From contig CAUEEP010000935.1 of assembly GCA_958450365.1 (NCBI GenBank), positions 620,001 to 684,000 of the forward strand: a stretch of 64,000 nt of DNA, written 5' to 3'. The notes beneath the pieces were generated by a model that searched no databases, was not told where the DNA came from, and saw nothing but the letters and a program-made list of their open reading frames with translations. This document shows positions 10,905 through 27,996 of the stretch, one piece after another. This DNA is from Mesorhabditis belari (Eukaryota > Nematoda > Chromadorea > Rhabditida > Rhabditidae). A program made the translations under genes and the position numbers. Position 1 is the stretch's first letter, and each line of letters begins with the position of its first letter.

Positions 10905-11289
10905 AATTGTCGAAATCTCATATTTTATTCAAACGTTTTACGGAACGATTTTCACGATCACCACAATTTCTGTCTACAGGCCGTATCATGATTTTCTCTT
11001 GCAAAGATTCAAATGTAGGTTTGCTGTTTATTGCAGATTTACGATTATTATAGATTTACGATTGTTTAGGTGAAAGGAAAAACAAAGAGATCAAAAGAGA
11101 GATCAAAAGACAAATCAAAAGAGAGATCAAAAGTATCCAATGTCAATGAATAAAAATTCTACACCAAAAGGCTGATGGATTTGGCGAGAAAAGGCGATTT
11201 AATATGCAGCAAATACAAAAGTTTTAATGTGTATTTATTTTCAAAATGAAAGAAAAAACCAAAAACATTCACTGTTTCACTTTTTGCAC

Positions 11290-11573
11290 ACAGTATATAT
11301 AGATACTTTATTCAGGACCTGAGATAAAGTGTGCTAGATTTAAGATTAAAACACATGAATTCATACACATAACACGAAAAGGGCCGATAAAAAGAAACAC
11401 GATATAATATATGTAAAATGTGGGTAGCACAGATAACGTCAAGGATCCACTAGAGCTTCAAGATCAAGATCATCTACAGATAATTTAAAGGTTTCGAGAC
11501 TATTGGACTCTCTCAAAACTCTGGGGAGTCGATTCCAAATTCTGGTTGCAGTTCTTATTGGAAAAGAGTTACC
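11290..11573 (-). mobile_element. 3' tail of a non-LTR retrotransposon (LINE), 5'-truncated
   Basis: On the minus strand 11573-11439 encodes a C-terminus typical of LINE reverse transcriptase ORFs: FPIRTATRIWNRLPRVLRES then LETFKLSVDDLDLEALVDP and stop (11439-11441). This is the 'R...WN.LP..+' tail. It is followed by about 150 bp of possible 3' UTR. It breaks off exactly where the pogo-like terminus begins (11570). Confidence 0.6.
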
Positions 11574-12860
11574 GTAAATACTGTAATTGGACCCCATGGG
11601 GTACTATTTTTTCCCTCCCCCTCTAGGGTGGGGTACTATTAGAGGGTAGGGCACTATTAGAGGGTGGGTTACTATTTTACACCACTATTCGAGTTACCAA
11701 ATCAGCTTACATTCAAATAATTTGTTCAAAAGCAAACTTTTTCTTTAGTTTTTATTGGTTAGCCATTTGAAAATTTAACAGCAAAACGAAACAAAAACAA
11801 CTGACAAGCGAAATCAATAGAAAAATCCGAATCAATGAATTCATCATTTTCTTGATCATCAATTCCTCGATGTCCTTGAAATCCCGTCGATGCGAGCGGC
11901 TCCAAGAGGTCCTTGATTTCTGTCTCTGTCCGAGCATTTCTCATCGCCTGTACAATAGATTAAAGATAATAATTAAAGATAAGTCCACCGAAAGAGCGTT
12001 ACAAGTATTCCGCCGTGATCTCATCACTTGCTTTTCTTCTCTTTCCAAAAAAGCAATAACTTTGATTGGAACTTTGTCTCGATTTTTTCGTCCATCGTTT
12101 TCCAAGGCACCGCGACAAAAGGGCGTAACTTTTTCCCATCGGAACGAGCAGTGAGCATCACGGATATATTCATCTTGTCGTAGCCGCGGGTGAGAACACC
12201 AACTTCTTTGGCTCCAACCGCTTCGATGCACTTGCTCGTCGAAGCATCCAGCCAAACTGCCGTCTCATCGCAAGCAACAATAGGCTTGTAGTCGCCTTCT
12301 TTGATTGTCTTGTTCAGCCTCAGAATGTGCTCGACGATAGCCTTCTCAAATTCGCTCGGCAGCTTTTGACAAGTTGTTGTTGGTGCCCTCAAAGAAAGTT
12401 GGTGGCGCCTCAAGAACGACTCCATCCAGCCATGGGTTCTTTTGAAAGAAATTTCGGCTTTTTCGAATCGATTAGCCGCTTCATTCCTGATAATTCGGCG
12501 CGTCACTCGTTTCTTCTCGGCTCGACGATCCCGTATCCATTCAGCCAAACCGATATCAATCCCCTCCGAGTTCAAGTGGCTTCTAAGTGGGCCAAACTTT
12601 ATGATTTTGGTGTTACTTTGTTGCACTTGTTGAGATCTACAATCATAAAGATTGGCCCACTTAGAAGGAAGTTATGGCGAGCTGCGTAAAAAAATTTGGC
12701 GCAAAGTAGCCACCCCAAATTTAAAAACAACAAATTTATGAAATAAAATTAAAAATACAAACGATTTCTGAAAATTTTCCGCTTTAAAAGCGTTGTTTGT
12801 AATTACACGTTAGGTGGGGGTGGGGTGCTATTAGAGGGGTGGGGGCACATCGGCGCGAAA
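11570..12860 (-). mobile_element. pogo/Tigger-like DNA transposon, degraded
   Basis: The left end TACCGTAAATACTGTAATTG is followed by several GGGGTACTATTAGAGGG-type motifs. The right side (12810-12850) has similar GGTGGGGTGCTATTAGAGG motifs but no clear matching terminus, so the right boundary is approximate. It contains a pogo-type transposase fragment on the minus strand. A MITE at 60.8 kb shares the left terminal sequence. Confidence 0.65.
11759..12626 (-). pseudogene. pogo/Tigger-like transposase fragment
   Basis: The main frame 12024-12626 (200 codons) has a CENP-B-type DNA-binding stretch (GWMESFLRRHQLSLRAPTT) and the start of the DDE_1 catalytic domain with its first Asp (VACDETAVWLD) and the block NISVMLTARSDGKKLRPFV. 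It stops at KEKKSK. A second piece (minus, 11948 down to about 11765, after a GTACAG acceptor) could be a C-terminal exon (RNARTETEIKDLLEPLAST). The second and third catalytic Asp regions are missing between them, so the gene is internally deleted. Confidence 0.7.
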
Positions 12861-13948
12861 TAAGGCAAAAAAGTGTTTTCTAACAGAAAATTCTGTAAAA
12901 ATGCGTACTAGATGCAAAAAATTATGGAGAATTCAAAAATCGTAGTTATTTGAAATTTTGTCTGGCTCATTTTGAGCAAAGTGCATTTTTGTCAAATTTT
13001 CTATGTTAAGTTTTCTTTCCAAGGCTCTAAAATGAATATATCGGAACAAATCAAAAAAAAACCCCGCCGGTTTTGGGTCAAGCTTGTCGCGATGAACATT
13101 TTAGTAAAAAAAAGAGAAAAATCGGATAACCCAGCGCGGAGTTATTAAGTTTTGAAAGAAAACATTCAAAAGCTACCGTAACCTTCACATTTCTGCATTC
13201 TAAAAGAAACCCTTTTCTAGAGTCGTACGCAAATTTCATAATTGTGCAACTTTTCGTTGTCGGCAACAGTCGCTTTTATGTTTTCCGTTTTTTATGTTCT
13301 CCGTTTTTATGTTTATCCACTTTCTTAAGCTCCTTTTTCAGATGAGTCGTCCAAAAAAATCGAAGATTGCTGCTCGAAAGGCAAGAAAGGCTCAATTGGA
13401 TATTTCATTGTCCAGTAGTGTACCTTTAAAGTTTGTCAATACTATTTTTTTCCCTTCTGAGCCTGCAATACCAGTAGAAATTTCAATACTATTTATCGGT
13501 ATTCAAATTAGCTTCAGTACAAATGTTGGAGTTTGAGAATGGCTGTCGACGAATGGTTATATCTTAAATTTGATATGAAATGACAAATGAATCAGTTTTT
13601 AAGTTATCTACTATATTCTTGTGCTTGCTAATGTGTTTTTGAAGAAGTTTCTAAACATATTTATTTGCAAAAAAGACATAGCGGCTAAAATATGACCTGA
13701 AAAGTGACGATGGGAACCACGTATTCAAGGCAAGTCGATTTCAATGGGGAAACGAAAAAAAGAAATGAAATTTCAATATAAGAAGAAACATAGACGAATG
13801 TAAAAAGAACAAAAAGAACAAAAAGAACAAAAATTGCACAAAATTCTAGAATATTTCTCTGAATAGAAGCCCTGACTCGATTGTGCTTTCAAAAGAAGAG
13901 AAAAAGGATTGAATAATGATTGAATAATGATTGAATAATGATTGAATA
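12861..13948 (+). other. mostly gene-free; one possible small exon
   Basis: A short frame begins at 13342 right after TTTTTCAG and reads MSRPKKSKIAARKARKAQLD, a lysine-rich start that could be a first coding exon, but I find no continuation. 13906-13948 holds a tandem ATTGAATAATG repeat, into which the next element is inserted. Confidence 0.35.
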
Positions 13949-14517
13949 CAGAGTGCGGCAAAAGTTCTGACACTTTTTCTGTAAGCAGTAATTTTTTTGG
14001 CTTCAAAAACCTGTGAATTTCAAAAAACTAACGCCGGATTCTAAAAATTTAGGTAGTTTCACCCCAATATAGCCATTTTCATAAAAAGATTTCAACTCTC
14101 AATAACTTTTTGACGAGAATTTTTTATATCCCGGTCTGGTCGCTGAAGATTTTTGCGAAAGTTTGCAACTTTGCAGAATGAAATTTTTTCCAAAAACTCC
14201 TGTTACCATTTGATAGAACTGAGTTTTTTTTTCTTGAAAACAAGCCACAAAAAAACTTTATATCTCAAAAACGAAAGATTTTTAAGCGATTCTACGAAGG
14301 GCACCCAAATCTCAACAGCAAAAAAAAACTGCTGTAACGATCTTTAAACATCCTCATCAAAAGGTTGTTTAGATGGCAATTTTTGTGTAAAAAAAAGTAT
14401 ATTAGGGGGTAAAAATATCTGAATTTTTATAATCCGGTGTTAGTTTTTCAAAAATCGCGTTTTTTCCAAGTCAAACTGCCCGTTTACAAAAAGTGTCGGA
14501 ACTTTTGCCGCACCCTG
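13949..14517. mobile_element. Tc1-type MITE with TA target duplication
   Basis: Terminal inverted repeats of about 30 bp: CAGAGTGCGGCAAAAGTTCT at the left and its complement (AACTTTTGCCGCACCCTG) at the right end. TA is present on both outer sides (13947-13948 and 14518-14519). The ATTGAATAATG microsatellite continues on both flanks, which marks the insertion clearly. No transposase inside. Confidence 0.85.
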
Positions 14518-14641
14518 TAATGATTGAATAATGATTGAATAATGATTGAATAATGATTGAAATTGAGGTTTTTGAAAGCTCTAGATATTGTCGAATTCGA
14601 TAAATCTAAAAGAAATAAGAATAAAAACAAGTATGCAAAGT

Positions 14642-20199
<5,558 letters not shown>

Positions 20200-20518
20200 T
20201 TTCTATTGAATTTCCCTACTTTCTATCGATTTTTGCATTGAGTTTTTCTTTTTTTTTTGCAAAGATCAAGTGTTCAATTTATTTTCAATTTCCAAACAGA
20301 ATGAGCATTTTAAAATCACAAATTTTGCGCGCTATTTATCGGCACCAATAAAGCGAGTCGAGTTGAACATTTTGTGGGGGAATTTAGCGGATGAATTCGG
20401 TTTTTAAAATGTTCAACTCGAGAAAATGAGATCACAAACAAGTTCACTTAATAAAAAGATTAAGAAAACGACAAAAAAATGAAAAATTCTAGAAAAAAAA
20501 GAAATTTCCTAGTAATTT
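20200..20518 (-). other. short intercistronic region between ADP/ATP carrier and SPT-like gene
   Basis: 319 bp between the carrier stop codon and the SPT-like start codon, same strand. It holds a hairpin (CGAGTTGAACATTTT at about 20356 against AAAATGTTCAACTCG at about 20409) and a T-run at 20251-20259. I see no AATAAA after the carrier stop. The spacing would allow an operon, though it is longer than the roughly 100 bp common in Caenorhabditis operons. Confidence 0.5.
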
Positions 20519-23500
20519 CTAAACGTATTTGGTGATTTCTGAATAGAAAGCCAAAACAAGAGCTGAGCCCATTCCACGGAAAACATTTGAAAGAGCACCC
20601 TTGTAGAAAGCTTTCAAACCGCCCTCCTAAAAAGAAATTTGAAAATTTTGGAATTTAGATATGCCGTATTTTCTCTAATAGTAGTGCAGCCAGAGCGTCG
20701 CCTAAATTACTCGAAATCTCGAAAACCGCTTATCAGAACCTATCGATGTGGGGTCGGAAAATGTAGCTGACGATGAGATCTAGTGGGGGATTTGAGTGTT
20801 GAGCTTTTGTAAAAACTTTGAAAGCCATAAAATAGTCACCAACTCGGCTCGCTTGGGTGCACTGTTATTAGAGAAAATACGATCATTTAGATAATAGATA
20901 ATTTAGATATAATTTGAACATTTGGATAATCTATATTTTATTTATAAAATGTAAATTCTTTTTTGCAGAATTTCCACAAGTATCCTAGGTCTATTTGTGG
21001 ATTTTTCCCAGCTTCTTAACTGCAAATTTCGTTGTTTAATTCAAATGAATGGCGGGGAACGAGCCACCAGTACAAGAAATTCAAACCCTGAATTCAAATC
21101 AAGATAAAACTATAGTTCACGCTATAGTAGTACCTTACAATCACAAACCTTTAGATAAATTGTCTTCCAACATTCAAGAGTGGTCTTGTAAATCGCCGCT
21201 TCTCGTCCACTGTTCATCATCATTCGACGACGCACCTGAAAGCATTCAAAGTTGAATTTGAATTGATAACATCGGCGATGACGGTATTTTGAGCCTACAA
21301 TCGCCTTGTTGTTTTGCTGATAATTTGGAGAACATTCAAAGATAAACTAAACTATTTCTAAATAATTGTAAAACTTTAACACAATCCCGGCGACGATTTT
21401 TTGAGCGTGGTCGTTATTGTTTTACTGATAATTTCAAGAAAATTCAAAGATAAACAAAACTATTATAGCCATTTGATAGCTCTGAATCTCTTCCTAAAAA
21501 CTAGTACAAAGTATTGAACATTCTGCTTCCTTTCTAAGTAAGAAAAGTTTTCAAAAACTTCCTTGACACCAAAAATAATCATTAGTATGGTTGTATCGTC
21601 GTAAATGGGTTAAAACAACTGAACAAGCACTTACTGTGTCCCATGGATAGCAAATTAGTCCAGAAGTGACCACGGTGAACTGTCCAATGATCCACGCGTA
21701 GAAGAAATTCAATTGTTTTCGATCCTCGACCACCGTTTGAGTAATCGTGTCGAAAAGACCAAAGTAGCTGGCACTGAAATGGAAAACAATTGAACAATTG
21801 AACAAATAAATAATTGAAAATTCATCTCGAACTTCCTTAAAGGTTTCTGGGATAAATTTGCAGACAGGGTGGTCAAAAATTATCGCAACTTGGGTCGGCT
21901 TTAATTAAGATGCAGTTGATTTTGATTTGAGATTGCCATTGACATTCTTAAAGCTCTTTCGACTTTTTTTTTCTGTTTGTTTTCTCGTTATTTTATTTAA
22001 TTTTATATTATTTAATAAAAATTTTGCTAATTTTAGGAATGCTCAAGAAATTTGTTCATTGCGATTCCGATCATAGTCTTGCACAAAAGTGGAACATCGG
22101 CGACCGACATCGACTGAAGAACAATAACACCGTCGTTTATCGAATGATTCAAAGATTTCAAGTCTTGGGAACAATTGGTCTTGTCTTGGGCCGGATTGGA
22201 AGAGGTCGGAAGCGCACAGCCAGAACTAAGGACACGATTAGAAAAAGTTCGGAAAAGAATCCGCAAAAAAACAATCGTCGTTCGATTGGCGTTTTTGGCG
22301 TTCAATCCAAAATGGCAAAACGGATTGGCTTCTCTCAATCTTCTCTTCGAAGAATCATTCTTGACGACCTTAAATTAAACGCCTACAAGCAGAATGAAGT
22401 CCAATTGTTGTTCATGATTACACATGCTAAACGATTAGCATGCTCAAAGGCTCTGTTGAGCCGTTTCGGAAACATTTTCATGTCGTGTTCAGTGATAAAA
22501 AGATATTTACTGTTAAAGAATATCTTAACAAGCAGAATAATCGAATCTATTCAAATATTAAGCCGAATTCTCGAATTCAACGAGTTTCTCATCCACAATT
22601 GGTTATAGTTTTTGCGGCTGTTACATCAAATGGAAATGTCACTTGTTTTCGTAGATCAATCAGGACGTGTATTTGAATGTTCGTAAAAACGATTTACTTC
22701 CATGGACAAATTCTCACACCATTGGGCGCTTCAGCAAGACGGTGTGTCTGCGCACAAAGCCCGCAAAGTTCAAGATTGGTGTGAGAACAATCTCCGCGAA
22801 TTTCTCAAGTTTTCCGAGTGGCCACCAAGCTCTCCTGGTTTTAATCCCTTGATTACTCTTGCCTGGAGCGTTTTGGAAGCAAAAGCTTGCTCAAAGCCGC
22901 ACATAAACATCAATTCCTTGAAGAAATCGTTGATGAAAGCCTGAGATGAGTTGGATACAGGCTAGCGCCACGGTCAATGCGTTCCCGAGACGACTCAAGG
23001 CCTGCATTAACGCTCAAGACTCCTACTGATTGATGTTTTTGTTGAAAAATGAATAAAAATTGTTATTTTATCAGTGGTTTAATTATTTTTAAATTGCAGT
23101 TGGCTGGTTTTCAGTAAACACGAAGTTGCGATAATTTTAGACAAACAATTGGCTAGATGATTAAGAAACGATTTTGTTTTAGGAGATTTCAATTTGGTAG
23201 GAGAATGAATTTAGGTAGTAATCTTAATTTAGGGGTCATTTACAAACCGATAAATGATGATTCCTTGAATGGATGAGCTGAATCCCCGGTACAATCCGAT
23301 GATTCCGTCCGATTTGACGATCTTTCGCGTGCAATCGAAGAAACCCGTGAACTCACGATCGATCGCACTTTTGCCTGAAAGCAAAATGATAAAAGTAAAA
23401 TGATAAAAGTAAAACGATTTCTCAAATAAGTAATAGTGAATTAGAATTTAACTTTACTTATATTTTATGAATAAAACCGAATTTATGAACAAACCGATAT

Positions 23501-25086
23501 CGGTGGCGAGTCGAGTTCGAGCAAAATCGAGTGGATAGATGACGAGAAGACTCGTCGCTCCGGCAGCACCTTAAAAAGGAAATTTAGTATCGACACAAAT
23601 GTTAAAAAGTCGGCAAAACTTGTGTTTAAACAATTATTACGCAAAAAAAGAGCTTCTTATAATTTCGAACCTCCAGAAGCGAGATTTCCGGCAAAGAAAC
23701 GCCAAAATTGTTTATCTTTGTCGACGCCAACGAGGAAGAATTTCTTGTATGTGTCCTGTAAAAAAAGAAAATAGAAAAAGAATAACAAATGCCACACACC
23801 TTGAAGGCAAAATTGAGTGCCTGTTGGGGAAAAATTCTCATGACATTGATCCCATTTCCTCTCCAAAGAGTCAACGGTCCTTGCTCTTTGCACACTCGAG
23901 TGAAACAATCAACGATTCCTGTAGAACGAGGATGAAATAGAAAACTCAGAATTTCAAGATTCTCACCTTTATATCGCTTGTCAACGGCGATCGTTTGTTG
24001 GGCGTCTTGGAGCTGAAAATTTGACATTAAAATGGTTTAGAGAAGTTGGTTCTTTCTCTTGGCAAGTTAAGCGGAGAGCTGAGTGGTTAGAGCAACTGCC
24101 CGGAAAGCAAAAGCTTGAGAGTTCAATCCCCTCTCCGGAAATCTAGTCTTCACAATTCCTTCACTTCTTTATGCCTTAACTACCAGATGCGGCATAATTA
24201 CTGATCCAAATTTTTAGAAAAACCTTCTAAAGAACTTTTCACAAGAAGTGTTATGTATTATATACTATTCAAAAGCTTTAATTCTCAGCTATATTAGCTT
24301 ACAAAGAGTTTTTTGATTGGACTTTCGGATCCTTAAGAGGAGTCGGAATGGACGCAGAGCAACCATTTTCGCGCTACCACTTTTCTTGGTGTTCTAGATA
24401 AGAATTCTCGCTGAAAACTTCTTCCTCATAGAAATTTATGCATCAAGATAAATTTATTATAATAGTTTTCCATAAAATGATAGGTTTAAAAGGTTTTGAT
24501 CACCAATTTTTGAAGCCCCAACATACGCGATTTTTCTCCCTTTCCCACAAAATGCCTTGGGGCAGAGTGAGAGACTTTGTTGAACTAGAAGTCGCTTCTA
24601 TTTCATCAAGCTTGCTTTCTCCTAAGCTAATAGACTCGTTTAAAATTTATTCAATTTAAAAACAACCACTTTTGAAACTCTCTTTGCCGAGTAAACCAAG
24701 AAAAATGGTAGCGAGCCGACGGGTGTTTGCTGTGCGCCCCTTCCGAGTAGCCTTAAGGATCTCGAAGTTTTTCCAATCAAAAAACTCTTTGTGTGCTAAT
24801 ATAGCTGAGAATTAGAGCTTTCGATTAGTATATAATACGTAAAACTTCTCGTGAAAAGTTTTTTAGAAAAATAGGTTTTTCTAAAAACTTGAGTCAGTAA
24901 CTATGCTGCACCGGGTAAATTCAAAAGTTTTCTTACCTGTAACAAAATTTTGACTCGATCAATTGGAGCGACAATTGTTCGAGCAAGAGCCGCCGATGCT
25001 CCGCCAGCAAGGAAATCAACGCAAAATTTGTAGACAGTTGAGCCATTCGCGCTTTTTGACTCTCTTTCACCCATTTCTGAACTCAT
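20519..25086 (-). CDS. mitochondrial ADP/ATP carrier (adenine nucleotide translocase)
   Basis: Inner-membrane antiporter exchanging matrix ATP for cytosolic ADP. Nine exons: 25086-24937, 24012-23967, 23918-23800, 23755-23671, 23569-23495, 23374-23248, 21773-21635, 21235-21149, 20626-20519. All have GT/AG ends and agreeing phases; 311 residues, normal for the family. Three mitochondrial-carrier repeats are visible: [23 protein letters not shown] and [15 protein letters not shown]; the last contains the ADP/ATP-carrier signature RRRMMM. The start ATG follows CCTTTCAG|AA, a good trans-splice or splice acceptor. It matches the ant-1 group of C. elegans in family; I cannot say which paralogue. Introns hold a Tc1-like transposon (21.9-23.1 kb), a MITE and a 700-bp foldback. 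Confidence 0.95.
20663..20881. mobile_element. MITE, CCGTATTTTCTCTAATA family (copy 1)
   Basis: Terminal inverted repeats CCGTATTTTCTCTAATA / TATTAGAGAAAATACG. The whole 220 bp recurs in opposite orientation at 35310-35532 with few differences. Lies in the last ADP/ATP-carrier intron. Confidence 0.85.
21862..23147 (+). mobile_element. Tc1-like transposon in an ADP/ATP-carrier intron
   Basis: Ends share the inverted phrase AAAATTATCGCAACTT (21875-21891 and about 23123-23140). It contains a decayed Tc1-type transposase on the plus strand, antisense to the host gene. Confidence 0.8.
22024..22944 (+). pseudogene. Tc1-like transposase, several frameshifts
   Basis: The N-terminal DNA-binding part at 22024-22400 is followed by [13 protein letters not shown] and [19 protein letters not shown]. 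The catalytic part continues in another frame at 22440-22676 ([29 protein letters not shown]: first Asp) and again at 22702-22944 ([16 protein letters not shown]: second Asp). The block expected to carry the third acidic residue reads [19 protein letters not shown], with SPD changed to SPG and the third acidic residue not at its usual place. At least two frameshifts and this loss make it inactive. Confidence 0.85.
24071..24138 (+). repeat. tRNA-like sequence with a 7-bp acceptor-type stem
   Basis: CGGAGAG at the 5' end pairs with CTCTCCG at the 3' end. An A-box-like TGAGTGGTTAGAGC and a B-box-like GAGTTCAATCC lie between. The T-arm has a mismatch and no clean anticodon arm forms, so a functional tRNA is unlikely. 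It lies in the first ADP/ATP-carrier intron. Confidence 0.45.
24196..24903. repeat. 700-bp foldback element in ADP/ATP-carrier intron 1
   Basis: About 24196-24390 is inverted at about 24690-24900 (for example CTTTTCACAAGAAG / CTTCTCGTGAAAAG, and CAAAGAGTTTTTTGATTGG / CCAATCAAAAAACTCTTTG). The centre (24400-24690) is unpaired and has no clear gene. Confidence 0.8.
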
Positions 25087-26200
25087 TTCTGAAAGGAAAA
25101 GTTTCAAAAAAAGAATCATTTTAAAAAACGATCAAAATCAGACGAAGAAATGGGAACAATGAAAAGAAATTAAATTTCAAAATATATACAATGTTTTGTT
25201 CAAAGCATAGAGACGAACTAAACATGGAGCAAAGCATGGAGCTGAACTAAACCTGGAGCAAAGGATGAAGCTGAACTAAACATGGAGCAAAGGATGGAGC
25301 TGAGCTCCGTCTTCAATTCAAATTTGATAGCTTTTTCTTCAAATTTGGTAGCTTTTTCTTCAAATTTGTTTCTTTACCTCTAGCTTTTCCAGTTCTAAAC
25401 AGTTTAATAAATATAACTTTAATAACAATGATAAACTCAAAAGCTCAAGCAATCAAATGGGTAAAAATCGGGATTGATCTCATGAAGAAAAAGGGAGAAA
25501 AAAGCAAAAAGGGGGAGCATTTTTCCGCATCGAGTCTCGATTAGTTTTTTTTTAGCTGTGGCTGTTGTATTTCTTTTTTCTCTCTCAATTTCTCTCGATC
25601 AATCTATTTGAGTCGACTTTTTGTGGAAAAATGAGGAGAGAAAAGGGTGGAAATATTAGAGAAAAAGGAAAATGGGGGAAGAGTATGTCTGTTTGAGCAT
25701 CGAACGATCAGAGAACGAATCGAGAGTGATTTGAAGTACAATAAAGATACAATAAAGATACAATAAAGATACAATAAAGATATAATAAAGATACAATAAT
25801 TAAAAATGCAATAAAAAATTCGATACTTACTTTTCGATACTTATATTCGATACTCTATACTCTAGACAAACTTTTTCAACATATAACTTGTTCAGCAGCA
25901 CAGAAAACACAAAAAATTGTAAAAAAAAACGATTTTCAAACCCACAAGAGCGTTATGTTTCAAGAAAAACGAAGAAAAAGTGTCTGTTTTGACAGTTTGG
26001 AGTTCATTTTTGAATTTTTAACCTTTGAATTCTTGTTTGTGTAATAAAATAGTTGTTATTTTGTAAAAAAAGCAAAAAAACAAACTGATATGTCCATCCA
26101 TAATCGGGAGAAATTCTCTCTTTCAATCGAACCACCGCCCCTGGCACACCGACAATTGGCCTGAAATTGGTATTGTCTCTTTGCAATTAGTATCGTCAAG
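25087..26200. other. region 5' of the ADP/ATP carrier, with small tandem repeats
   Basis: About 25208-25300 has three to four copies of a GGAGCTGAACTAAACATGGAGCAAAG-type unit split by small changes. 25736-25800 has six copies of ACAATAAAGAT. 25320-25375 repeats AAATTTGATAGCTTTTTCTTC. It may contain the carrier promoter; I see no defined site. Confidence 0.5.
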
Positions 26201-26202
26201 CT

Positions 26203-26665
26203 TTTGAATTTGTAATTTGGGAAATTGAAGACTTTAGAGAAATGAAATCCACTGGAAGATCTCACTCTCCTCTCTTTCTACCGTACAGTACAGGGCATAC
26301 CCGCGTTGAATTTGTAATTTGGGAAATTGTAGACTTTAGAGGAATGAAGTCCACTGGAAGATCTGACTCTTCTCTCTTTCTCCAGTACAGTACAGGGCAT
26401 ACCCGCGTTGAATTTGTAATTTGGGAAATTGAAGACTTTAGAGAAATGAAATCCACTGGAAGATCTCACTCTCCTCTCTTTCTACAGTACAGTACAGGGC
26501 ATATCCGCGTTGAATTTGTAATTTGGGAAATTGAAGACCTTAGAGGAATGAAGTCCACTGGATCCACAAAATCTCACTCTCCTCTCTTTCTACAGTACAG
26601 GGCATATCCGCGTTTTCGTTTTCATTCCTCTAAAGTCTTCAATTTCCCAAATTACAAATTCAAAA
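26203..26665. repeat. satellite, about 101-bp unit, four copies plus one inverted end
   Basis: TTGAATTTGTAATTTGGGAAATTG recurs at about 26207, 26308, 26409 and 26511, each followed by GACTTTAGAGRAATGAARTCCACTGGA. The array ends with an inverted part-unit (26618-26665, CATTCCTCTAAAGTCTTCAA...). The single 151-codon frame through it is a by-product of the repeat. Confidence 0.9.
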
Positions 26666-26859
26666 GCCGCGAAAGTGCGTTTTCTGATAAAAATTGATGT
26701 TATACCTAGCATTCGATGGGAAAAAGTGTACTAAAACCGAATCTCGATATCATTTTTAAATTCCATCGACAATTTTTTAGAAAATGAGCTTTTTCAAAAA
26801 ACGCAAGCCAAGAATAAAGTTCGTAAAACGGCCATAAAACGTAAAACGGGCCTGCAGGA

Positions 26860-27590
26860 TTCACAATTATAACCCCACACTTTAGAGGGCCTAGATTGGT
26901 CAAAATTGCGTCAATCATTCTGTTTTTTCTGGAGATAAATCTTAAGTCTGCCTTCTGAAATGGTGCTCATTATGTAATTGATTTAAGCTTTCAACTTTTC
27001 TATATGATCAACGATTTATGAGGCTTCTCGGAATTTCTAAATGGTTCAAGTGAAAACAGAAAATACTAACAGTTTTGGTAACACTTCTCAAGAATTTTTG
27101 CATTTAAACTGCGTAGAGGATGTGAAATTTCGTTCATTTCATCATTAACATAATAAATCCAGATCTCAACGAGATTTTGACAAGATTTCTTCAAGAAGGG
27201 TCCCATAAATGAGTCGTGTGCCGAGCGAAACTCGCCCACAATTATAGCGCCACACTTTAGAGGGTCTAGATTGACCAAAATTGGGCCAATCTTTCTGATT
27301 TTTCTGGAGATAAATCTGAAGTATATCTCCTAAAAAAGTGCCCATTATCTAATCGTTTCAACCTTTCAACTCTTTTATATAGCCTTCCAAAGTTGAGGTT
27401 CAGCGAAACTCGGCTCTCAACTTTGAAAGATCATATAGAAAAGTTGAAAGCTTTAATCGATTAGATAATGGGCACCATTCCAGAAGATATACTTAAGATT
27501 TACCTCCAGAAAAATCAGAACGACTCACCCAATTTTGGCCAATCTAGGCCCTCTAAAGTGTGGCGTTATAATAATTGTGGGCCATCCTGT
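26860..27590. repeat. foldback repeat and a half copy
   Basis: The phrase ACTTTAGAGGGYCTAGATTG...CAAAATTG with following 130 bp occurs at about 26877-27010 and 27248-27380 in the same orientation, and inverted at about 27425-27580. The second and third form a palindrome (27225-27590); the first is a solitary arm. Confidence 0.8.
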
Positions 27591-27735
27591 AGTTTAGTTG
27601 ATTTAATTTCGGGAAATTATGTCCGTTTGTCACGAGAAACGTTTCTTCAACGAACCTATTGACAACATCAGACGATATCCGATAGATATTGTTGATGTAC
27701 ATCGATTCGAACTCGTTTTCCAAAGAGACAAAATC
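27546..27735 (-). other. orphan exon-like frame
   Basis: Minus strand, after a TTTTCAG acceptor at 27736-27742: DFVSLENEFESMYINNIYRI ... VVNRFVEETFLVTNGHNF. The C-terminal end runs into the foldback repeat and stops. It has good protein-like composition, but no neighbouring exon was identified and I do not recognise it. Confidence 0.3.
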
Positions 27736-27835
27736 CTGAAAATTTCATCTTGAATTGACTTGACTTTACTTGACTTGACACATCTCCGACGATGGTATTT
27801 TAACCGTACAATCGTGTAGTCGTTATTAGATATGT

Positions 27836-27996
27836 GTATTCGATAGGTGTACAACGGAAATTCACGCGTCTTAATCCCTTTAAAATCGGCTTTTTACTGT
27901 TGAATAGCTCTATCTAATGGTGAAAAAAGATTAGAAAATTTTTTTAAAGGCTCAAGACGTGAATTTCCGCTGTACACCTATCGAAAAAGGGATCGA
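27836..27996. repeat. small foldback
   Basis: TCGATAGGTGTACAACGGAA at about 27840 pairs with TTCCGCTGTACACCTATCGA at about 27973, with AATTCACG next to each. Confidence 0.75.

Larger units (their letters stand above)
7906..11017 (+). pseudogene. nematode 7TM chemoreceptor (str/srh-like), exons spread and probably broken
   Basis: Exons fit a serpentine chemoreceptor in the right order. TM1 at 7906-8016 (WVLVILIKAPREMKVHARYI). TM2 at about 8312-8440 (GLLVSSRTVLIDGTQYVEYL). TM3 at 9709-9818 (FVSLFYGSLERILPTNDRKR). TM4 at 9903-9975 (GFVIISNPLFQYYIM). TM5 plus third loop at 10020-10244 (SVILSMIIIILCMTSLLLI, then IQKQKRFLKKSLLQ). TM7 at about 10905-11017 (FYGTIFTITTISVYRPYHDF). Exons 3-5 splice in a continuous frame with GT/AG ends (phases 2 then 0 agree). 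Exon 2 has no AG before it, and no TM6 exon was found between 10250 and 10900, so the gene is probably dead. Introns hold a mariner relic and a minisatellite. The exact subfamily is not decided. Confidence 0.62.

Noticed and set aside
24071..24138. Functional tRNA gene
   Set aside because: Acceptor-like stem exists, but T-arm mismatch and lack of an anticodon arm argue against it.
26242..26697. 151-codon frame with repeated GRSHSPLFLQYSTGHTRVEF
   Set aside because: Translation of the 101-bp satellite; the unit length drifts and flanks are repeats.
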